Positions 1 through 5,262 of a stretch of DNA of 9,029 nt are shown in pieces. The notes beneath the pieces were generated by a model, which saw only the letters and a program-made list of their open reading frames with translations, did not search any database and was not told where the DNA came from. Origin of the DNA: Bacteroidota bacterium (GTDB taxonomy: Bacteria > Bacteroidota > Bacteroidia > NS11-12g > UBA955); NCBI GenBank assembly GCA_027488495.1, contig JAIYBO010000224.1, positions 1 to 9,029 on the forward strand. The letters are read 5' to 3'. Position 1 is the stretch's first letter; the number at the start of each line of letters is the position of its first letter. The translations under genes were made by a program, and so were the position numbers.

Positions 1-1389
1 AGGGTCCAAACGCTTTGGCTCCAAAGATATGTTTTCATCCCCTTTTTTGTACTTGGTATAGGTCACGATAAACTGAAACATCTCATCCGAGGCACGCATA
101 CTCGCTCCGCCATAATCCCACCGTTCACCCACCGCAATGGGCGGATTGTTGGGATTGTTGGGATTGCTGCTTGTATTGTCGAACTCGGCAATGGCAACAA
201 TTTCAGAACCCGCAGGGATGCGCAACATCTGCTTGAAAGTATAAAAATACTGCCAATTAAAGTCCCATCGCAAAATACGAATCAAAGGAATCGTATCGCC
301 ATTGGGTTTGATCGCGAATGCCCAGAACGATTTCCCCAACTGATGCAAATGGGGATTGATGGTGAGTACAGAAATGTCTTCCGCAATGGTATATCTGCTC
401 ACATGCCTTGTTTTTTGATTGGCGGGTATCAGCAGTTTGGGAACAATCTTGCTCACCCCGTTGGTTCCCAACATCAATTCGGCAGTGGGCCTATCGGGTT
501 TGCGATCACTGAAAAACACGTTTAATACAGACTGATCGGTGTAATTGGCATCAGACGGACCGTAATGCACATCGTTCATCACCGCGGCAAAATCTTTGGT
601 AACCTCAAACCCGCCAATACCAGGAGGATATTGAACCCCTTCAACCCCAGGCAAATAATTGAACGCCGAATGGATTCTGAACGGCATCGCACCTGTATTT
701 CCGCCCAATTCCAATGTTTGAAATGCATCCGCATCAACACCTTCTTTTACTTCAATCATGGCAGATGAGCGCTTTGGCTTGTCTTTAGTACCATCGGCGT
801 AAAGCAGAAAATGTCCATTCACGTGGTGAACAAAGCCAAATTTTGAGGGCATAAACTCCAAAGCAGAAATGTATTTGCCTTTTTCTAGGTGAACATGGGT
901 TTTGCTAATAAAAAAACGATCCGCATCGCCTTCTTTGAGATCAATGGGCGAAAACGGGATCACTAGATCGGGCTTGCCGATGCTGCTTCGGCATTTATTT
1001 GGGGCCTCATAGGCATATTCCGATGAACCCTCAACCGCACCCTGCTCATACCATCTTTGTATCAAAGCGATTTGTTGATCCGTGAGCACCCTCTCTCCCA
1101 CAAAATGCGTGTAAGTTGGATCTGCAGGCCAAGGGGGCATGATTCTGTTTGCTGTCACTTTCGCGATGGTCTTCGCCCTTTTCTTCACCGCTTTATAACT
1201 GGCCAAGGAGAACGGCGCTGCGCCATTTTCGCGATGACAAGGCAAGCAATTTTTTTGTAATATCGGTGCGATGTCCGTAGCAAACGTGGGATGCTCCGGC
1301 AAGGCATCTCCATCAACAACATTACCGCAACCAATGGTTGAAATAATGCATATTAAAACTATGATATATATGTATTTATATTTTACCAT
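1..1389 (-). CDS. Cytochrome c / copper type II monooxygenase-like lipoprotein (3' end outside window)
   Basis: The reading frame is open for 463 codons from the ATG at 1389 to the window edge, so the C-terminus is missing. Residues 1-21 form a lipoprotein-type signal (Lys-rich start, Ile/Val core, Thr-Ile-Gly-Cys21). Residues about 35-120 are a cytochrome c domain: C48-L-P-C51-H52 binds heme c and M84 in MPPWPAD is the likely axial ligand. The rest resembles the two-domain copper monooxygenase fold of PHM and dopamine beta-hydroxylase. H188-H189 (FVHHV) and H275 (DVHYG) match the PHM CuH ligands; H347 and H349 (PHLHQLGK) plus M437 (SDEMF) match the CuM ligands. The family hydroxylates substrates with O2 at two uncoupled copper sites; the substrate here is unknown. 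The heme domain may supply electrons, an inference. It starts 2 nt after the stop of the redoxin-like lipoprotein gene and is probably translated with it. Since the last ligand is already in the window, little of the protein should be missing. Confidence 0.88.
   Translation of the reverse strand, partial: MVKYKYIYIIVLICIISTIGCGNVVDGDALPEHPTFATDIAPILQKNCLPCHRENGAAPFSLASYKAVKKRAKTIAKVTANRIMPPWPADPTYTHFVGERVLTDQQIALIQRWYEQGAVEGSSEYAYEAPNKCRSSIGKPDLVIPFSPIDLKEGDADRFFISKTHVHLEKGKYISALEFMPSKFGFVHHVNGHFLLYADGTKDKPKRSSAMIEVKEGVDADAFQTLELGGNTGAMPFRIHSAFNYLPGVEGVQYPPGIGGFEVTKDFAAVMNDVHYGPSDANYTDQSVLNVFFSDRKPDRPTAELMLGTNGVSKIVPKLLIPANQKTRHVSRYTIAEDISVLTINPHLHQLGKSFWAFAIKPNGDTIPLIRILRWDFNWQYFYTFKQMLRIPAGSEIVAIAEFDNTSSNPNNPNNPPIAVGERWDYGGASMRASDEMFQFIVTYTKYKKGDENISLEPKRLDP
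143..167. repeat. 9-bp tandem repeat inside the monooxygenase gene
   Basis: The unit ggattgttg occurs at 143-151 and 152-160 and is followed by a partial third copy at 161-167. On the minus strand it encodes a run of Asn-Pro-Asn triplets (residues about 409-417), just before the segment carrying the CuM methionine. The period is a multiple of three, so gain or loss of a unit would keep the reading frame. Related proteins have a similar Asn-Pro-rich loop here, so part of the repeat reflects protein conservation. Confidence 0.6.
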
Positions 1390-1391
1390 AT

Positions 1392-2015
1392 TTATTCATT
1401 TTCATCATCGAATGGACCAATAAAACAACCAATGGCCTCATTGGAAGCCGTTTTTATAGGCTCATTGAGCATAACATTATTGAGGACATCCAGCAAGTGA
1501 TTTTTCTTGGCGAACCTGGAAACCACACCCAATTTTTGAGCCCGATCGTCGATTTTACCACTGTACAAAACCTCTCGATTCAAACAATCATACACCACCG
1601 CTTGCGGATAAACCCGAATGTTGAAACGCTTGCAGATCAAACCCAAATGGTCGTGAAACATCAACGACTCCAAACCACCAATCGATTTACTACCAACACC
1701 TGGATCTAGCAAACAAAATTGGATGGTATCCCCAAAACGCTTTACCATGTTTTGGATGGTTTTAATGTAAGATTTGGCGATCGGACATTCATTGGAGTAC
1801 GAAATGATACATAGATGTTGCTTTGATTCAAAGCGAGACCTAAATTCATCGCAAATAAACAATGAATCTTCTTTTTTATTGATGCAATCCTTTGATTGAG
1901 ATTGGCGAATATCCACCTCATGGCGATTTTCACCTTGTGTTGACACAGAATTTGTACAAGCCAAGAAACCAACAGAACACAATATAAGCAAAAGTGTTTT
2001 ATCCATTGATTTCAT
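1392..2015 (-). CDS. Thioredoxin-fold (redoxin-like) lipoprotein, partner of the copper monooxygenase
   Basis: This 207-aa protein starts with a lipoprotein signal: a short charged N-terminus, Leu/Ile core and lipobox F-L-A-C20. A start at the second Met (2006) is possible; longer upstream frames would overlap the methyltransferase gene and are not credible. Residues about 55-185 look like a thioredoxin fold: S-N-E-C77-P-I-A-K at the active-site position (one Cys, not CXXC), the expected cis-proline P137 in V-Y-P-Q, and G-K-I-D-D (153-157), a hallmark of the redoxin family that is often fused to cytochrome c/copper monooxygenase proteins. The end, E-A-I-G-C197-F-I, matches the linker that in fused proteins precedes the cytochrome c domain. 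C77 may act as a peroxidatic or thiol-exchange residue; several other cysteines (44, 55, 69, 101, 128, 144) are unusual for an envelope protein. It lies 20 nt after the methyltransferase gene and 2 nt before the cytochrome/monooxygenase gene. The fold call is fairly secure; the function in copper loading or redox supply is inference. Confidence 0.8.
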   Translation of the reverse strand: MKSMDKTLLLILCSVGFLACTNSVSTQGENRHEVDIRQSQSKDCINKKEDSLFICDEFRSRFESKQHLCIISYSNECPIAKSYIKTIQNMVKRFGDTIQFCLLDPGVGSKSIGGLESLMFHDHLGLICKRFNIRVYPQAVVYDCLNREVLYSGKIDDRAQKLGVVSRFAKKNHLLDVLNNVMLNEPIKTASNEAIGCFIGPFDDENE

Positions 2016-2035
2016 CTGTTTTTTGTGATTGATAT

Positions 2036-2560
2036 TTAAACCCTTGTTCTTGCGTACTCCCAGAGCACCATTCCGCAAGAAACCGCAATATTGAAAGAAT
2101 GTTTGGTACCCAATTGTGGAATTTCGATCACGCCATCGCAATGGGCAATCACCTCAGCATCCACCCCATCAATCTCATTGCCAAAAACAAAGGCCACCGG
2201 TGAATTACCAAAGGCGCTGTTTTGCAACATCACAGAATCGGTGGTTTGTTCTACCGCAAAGACCTGATATCCTTTTAGCTTCAACGAGATCACAGCATCC
2301 AAAGTCTTCTCCACATACTGCCAATTCACTGAATTTTCTGCACCGATAGCGGTCTTTGTAATATCGCGATGTGGTGGCCTCGCCGTGATTCCACACAGAA
2401 ACATCGTATCGCACAGAAAAGCATCGCACGTGCGCATCATCGAACCCACATTGTTCATACTTCGAACATTGTCGAGCAACACCACAAAAGGCCATTTGGG
2501 TGCTGTTTTAAATTCAGACACCGACAAACGCTGTAGTTCAGCACCTACCAATTTTTTCAC
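2036..2560 (-). CDS. SpoU/TrmH-family RNA 2'-O-methyltransferase
   Basis: This is a 174-aa SPOUT-class SAM-dependent enzyme of the SpoU/TrmH family, which methylates ribose 2'-OH in tRNA or rRNA in the cytoplasm. Three family motifs are visible (numbered from the GTG start): motif 1 around N36-N37-V-G-S-x2-R43, motif 2 F-G127-N-E129 followed by G-V-D, and motif 3 I147-P-Q...S155-F-N157 near the C-terminus. Motifs 2 and 3 form the trefoil knot that holds SAM, and the arginine of motif 1 is the catalytic residue in the family. The protein has no N-terminal substrate-binding extension, so it is the minimal catalytic domain, as in many Bacteroidota homologues; the target RNA cannot be told. An in-frame ATG at 2584 would add eight hydrophobic residues, but it lies upstream of a TAnnTTTG box and outside the usual homologue start, so I prefer GTG at 2560. 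It is divergent from mutS and probably heads the operon with the two lipoprotein genes. Confidence 0.87.
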   Translation of the reverse strand: MKKLVGAELQRLSVSEFKTAPKWPFVVLLDNVRSMNNVGSMMRTCDAFLCDTMFLCGITARPPHRDITKTAIGAENSVNWQYVEKTLDAVISLKLKGYQVFAVEQTTDSVMLQNSAFGNSPVAFVFGNEIDGVDAEVIAHCDGVIEIPQLGTKHSFNIAVSCGMVLWEYARTRV

Positions 2561-2565
2561 AATCA

Positions 2566-2573
2566 CAAAGATA
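2566..2573 (-). promoter_or_regulatory. Candidate -7 promoter box (TATCTTTG) of the methyltransferase operon
   Basis: The minus strand reads TATCTTTG, an exact match to TAnnTTTG, the -7 element known for the primary sigma factor of Bacteroidota. It ends 5 nt before the preferred GTG start at 2560, so a transcript would begin at or near the start codon. I see no convincing -33 TTG/TTTG at the usual spacing. The box also argues against the ATG at 2584, which would lie upstream of transcription start. Confidence 0.45.
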
Positions 2574-2618
2574 CTTAAAATCAATGGGGAAAAAGGGTGG
2601 CTAATTGTGGAAATCGGC

Positions 2619-2636
2619 CTGTAAAATGGCTGTAAA
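2619..2636 (+). repeat. Short direct repeat overlapping the mutS promoter
   Basis: ctgtaaa occurs at 2619-2625 and 2630-2636, an 11-bp period close to one helical turn; the second copy overlaps the candidate -7 box of mutS. It could be a protein-binding site, but such a short repeat can arise by chance. Confidence 0.25.
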
Positions 2637-2640
2637 TTTG
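2633..2640 (+). promoter_or_regulatory. Candidate -7 promoter box (TAAATTTG) of mutS
   Basis: TAAATTTG is an exact match to the Bacteroidota -7 element TAnnTTTG. It ends 6 nt before the mutS ATG at 2647, so the mRNA would be leaderless or nearly so. The nearest upstream TTG (2605-2607) is 25 nt away, somewhat farther than the usual -33 spacing. The box supports the ATG at 2647 over the in-frame TTG at 2605 and ATG at 2626. Confidence 0.5.
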
Positions 2641-2646
2641 GGGTTT

Positions 2647-5262
2647 ATGGCAGGATCAAGTTCAGACAAGGAAACACCGTTAATGAAGCAATACCATAGC
2701 ATCAAGGGCCAATACCCAGGGGCTATTTTGCTATTTCGTGTGGGTGATTTTTACGAGACCTTCAGCGAGGATGCGCGCATAGCCTCCAAGGTATTGGGTA
2801 TCGTACTCACTAAACGGTCGAACGGTGCTGCCTCTGACCAAGATTTGGCGGGATTTCCTCACCATTCGCTCGACAATTACCTTCCAAGGCTGGTAAAAGC
2901 AGGCTATCGCGTGGCCATTTGCGATCAATTGGAAGATCCGAAGAAAACAAAGACGATCGTGAAACGGGGCGTTACCGAACTCGTAACACCGGGAGTGAGT
3001 TACAACGACAAAGTTCTGGAAACCAAGCAAAGCAACTATTTGGCCTCGGTGGTTGAACAGAGCATGCAGTGGGCCATTGCATTTCTTGATATTTCAACGG
3101 GAGAATTCCATGTGGCTGAGGGGTCATTGATATCGATCAAAAAACTGATTGATGCATACAAACCCGCAGAATGGATCATGCCCAAACATCAGCAACAAAC
3201 CGTGCTTGAATTGTTGGGTACGCCCAGCTCCTACCAAACCATTGAAGCATGGGTGTATGAGGAAAGCAATGCGCAAGAAGCACTTTGCAGGCAGTTCAAA
3301 ACTCAAAACCTTAAAGGCTTTGGCATCGCAGAAATGCCATTGGCAATCTCCGCAGCCGCGGCCGCATTGCAATATTTAACCATCACCCACCACAATCACA
3401 TCAATCACATCAATCAGATCTCTCGCATCGACGAACTCAGTTCTGTTTGGATCGATGGGTTTACTGCGAGGAATTTGGAATTGGTTAGACCCATTTATCA
3501 AGGGGGTATTTCGCTGATCGATGTCATCGACAAAACCTGTACCGCCATGGGTGCTAGATTGTTGAGACAATGGCTGGTTTTTCCATTGATCCATCGGCAG
3601 CAAATTGAGGCGCGCCACAATCAGGTGGAAGTGTTTATTCAAAACACCCACGAAACATCTGTTTTTCGCGATACAATGAAACAAATTGGCGATCTACAAC
3701 GCTTGGTTTCTAAAGTTGCCCTAAGAAAAATCGGCCCCAGAGAGTGCTTAATGCTGGGTTATGGCCTCGAAAACCTGCAAAGCAGCAAAGAATTGTTTGA
3801 GCAAAGCAGCGATGATCGCTTAAAAGCCTTGGCCCATAAAATTGATGCATTGCCCAATTTACAATCCATCATCATGGACCAAATACTGGCCGATGCACCC
3901 GCAGTTGCCGCCAAAGGAGGCATATTCAAATCGCACGTCCACCCCGAACTCGAAGAACTGAGAGGCCTCACCACGTCGGGCAAAGACAAACTCATTGAAA
4001 TTCAACAACAAGAAATCCAACGCAGTGGCATCACCTCCCTAAAAATTGGCTTTAACAATGTGTTCGGTTATTACCTCGAAGTCACCAATTCACACAAAGA
4101 CAAGGCACCGGAGGATTGGATTCGTAAACAAACCCTCACCAACGCTGAGCGATACATCACCCCTGAGTTGAAGGTGTATGAAGAAAAAATCCTCAATGCA
4201 GAAGATCGCATTTTGGCGCTAGAGGCAATATTGTGGGAGGATTTACTCAATGCCATGAGTGAATTTGTGCCAGCATTGCAACTACAAGCCAACCTACTGG
4301 CCGAATTGGATGTTTTGGCGGGTTTTGCCCAATTGGCCATGGACTACAATTATTGCAAACCGCAGTTAAACGACGGCTTCAACCTGCTATTGAAAGATTG
4401 TCGCCACCCAGTCATTGAATTCCAACTCCCTCCGGGCGATTCTTACATACCCAATACGTTGCTTTTAAACAAAGAAGAACAGCGCATTGTCATACTCACA
4501 GGCCCCAACATGAGCGGTAAAAGCGCCATTTTACGTCAAACCGCATTGGCAGTGATCATGGCGCAAATCGGCTGCTACGTACCTTGTTCCGAAGCTGAGA
4601 TTGGCATCGTAGACAAAATATATACCCGCGTGGGCGCTTCAGACAATATTTCGGTGGGCGAAAGTACATTCATGGTGGAAATGTCGGAAACCGCCAGCAT
4701 TTTGAACAACCTCAGCAACAGGAGTTTGGTATTGCTCGATGAAATTGGCAGGGGCACAAGCACATACGATGGGGTTTCATTGGCTTGGAGTATTGCCGAG
4801 TTCATCCACTCTCACCCCACCCAGCCCAAAACATTGTTCGCTACCCATTACCATGAACTCAATGAACTAGAATCCAAATGCCCAGGGATCCGAAATTTCC
4901 ATATTTCCATCAAAGAGCAAGGCAGTCAGATCGTTTTCCTTCGCAAATTAACACCCGGCGGCAGTGAACACAGCTTTGGTATCCATGTGGCCCAATTGGC
5001 AGGAATCCCCAATGCCGTATTGATTCGCGCAACAGAAATCCTCAATCGTTTGGAAGAAGATCGATCCAACCTATCGCCCCAAAAAACCCTGAAGAAAACA
5101 GACAGCAAACCCGTTTATCAAATGAACATGTTTCAAACGGAAGATCCCAAAATGATACAAGTGAAAAAGTTGTGTGGGGCATTAGACATCAACGCACTAA
5201 CGCCCATTGAAGCGCTACTGAAACTGCAAGCCATTCAGGGCATCCTGAACGAGAAAATTTGA
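2647..5262 (+). CDS. mutS: DNA mismatch repair ATPase MutS
   Basis: This is a full-length 871-aa MutS1 (E. coli MutS is 853 aa), the cytoplasmic protein that binds mispaired bases and small loops and starts repair with MutL. Domain I near the N-terminus carries the mismatch-probing F35-Y-E37. The connector, lever and clamp domains follow to about residue 585. The ABC-type ATPase domain has Walker A G619-P-N-M-S-G-K-S626, the V-G-E-S-T-F-M segment at 670-676, Walker B ending in D698-E699, and the switch F731-A-T-H-Y-H-E. Q825-M-N-M-F829 resembles a beta-clamp-binding peptide, as found at the same place in other MutS proteins. The start was set at ATG 2647 because M-A-G-S-S-S-D-K-E-T-P-L-M-K-Q-Y aligns with typical MutS N-termini and a -7 box lies directly upstream. 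No mutL is nearby, which is common. It is divergent from the methyltransferase gene and ends directly against the receptor gene. Confidence 0.97.
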   Translation: MAGSSSDKETPLMKQYHSIKGQYPGAILLFRVGDFYETFSEDARIASKVLGIVLTKRSNGAASDQDLAGFPHHSLDNYLPRLVKAGYRVAICDQLEDPKKTKTIVKRGVTELVTPGVSYNDKVLETKQSNYLASVVEQSMQWAIAFLDISTGEFHVAEGSLISIKKLIDAYKPAEWIMPKHQQQTVLELLGTPSSYQTIEAWVYEESNAQEALCRQFKTQNLKGFGIAEMPLAISAAAAALQYLTITHHNHINHINQISRIDELSSVWIDGFTARNLELVRPIYQGGISLIDVIDKTCTAMGARLLRQWLVFPLIHRQQIEARHNQVEVFIQNTHETSVFRDTMKQIGDLQRLVSKVALRKIGPRECLMLGYGLENLQSSKELFEQSSDDRLKALAHKIDALPNLQSIIMDQILADAPAVAAKGGIFKSHVHPELEELRGLTTSGKDKLIEIQQQEIQRSGITSLKIGFNNVFGYYLEVTNSHKDKAPEDWIRKQTLTNAERYITPELKVYEEKILNAEDRILALEAILWEDLLNAMSEFVPALQLQANLLAELDVLAGFAQLAMDYNYCKPQLNDGFNLLLKDCRHPVIEFQLPPGDSYIPNTLLLNKEEQRIVILTGPNMSGKSAILRQTALAVIMAQIGCYVPCSEAEIGIVDKIYTRVGASDNISVGESTFMVEMSETASILNNLSNRSLVLLDEIGRGTSTYDGVSLAWSIAEFIHSHPTQPKTLFATHYHELNELESKCPGIRNFHISIKEQGSQIVFLRKLTPGGSEHSFGIHVAQLAGIPNAVLIRATEILNRLEEDRSNLSPQKTLKKTDSKPVYQMNMFQTEDPKMIQVKKLCGALDINALTPIEALLKLQAIQGILNEKI
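3394..3420 (+). repeat. mutS: 9-bp tandem triplicate within mutS
   Basis: aatcacatc occurs at 3394-3402 and 3403-3411, with a third copy differing by one base at 3412-3420 (aatcagatc). It encodes Asn-His-Ile, Asn-His-Ile, Asn-Gln-Ile in the helix leading into the MutS core, a region whose exact sequence varies between species. Unit length keeps the frame on expansion or contraction. Confidence 0.6.
5234..5249. terminator. Weak hairpin at the mutS / receptor gene junction
   Basis: ttcagg and cctgaa form a perfect 6-bp stem with a 4-nt loop (gcat) just inside the 3' end of mutS and 14 nt past the receptor stop codon on the other strand. Neither side has a proper U-tract, so it is at most a weak bidirectional terminator or transcript-end structure. 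It is the only inverted repeat of note that I found at this junction. Confidence 0.2.

Larger units (their letters stand above)
2561..2646. other. Divergent promoter region between the methyltransferase gene and mutS
   Basis: This 86-bp gap holds two outward-facing TAnnTTTG boxes with 59 bp between them, enough for two back-to-back polymerase sites with their -33 regions close together. No Shine-Dalgarno sequence precedes either start. A short 11-bp-period direct repeat lies on the mutS side. No transcription-factor operator that I recognise is present. Confidence 0.5.

Noticed and set aside
343..1260. Three small plus-strand open frames in the left 1.3 kb
   Set aside because: The minus strand holds a continuous 463-codon frame with heme and copper ligands across the whole stretch; the small frames are shadows.
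1300..1335. Surface-export signal after the lipobox Cys of the cytochrome/monooxygenase lipoprotein
   Set aside because: The Asp residues at +6 and +8 are too few and too far from the Cys to match the acidic export signals known in Bacteroidota.
2016..2141. Upstream extension of the redoxin-like lipoprotein to 2141
   Set aside because: It overlaps the methyltransferase coding region in another frame and would bury the lipoprotein signal 42 residues inside the protein.
2561..2584. ATG 2584 as start of the methyltransferase gene
   Set aside because: It adds eight hydrophobic residues not expected in the family and lies upstream of the -7 box; it stays possible if the promoter call is wrong.
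2605..2646. Longer mutS start at TTG 2605 or ATG 2626
   Set aside because: The extra residues do not resemble MutS N-termini, and the candidate -7 box at 2633-2640 would lie inside the coding region; ATG 2647 fits the family alignment.
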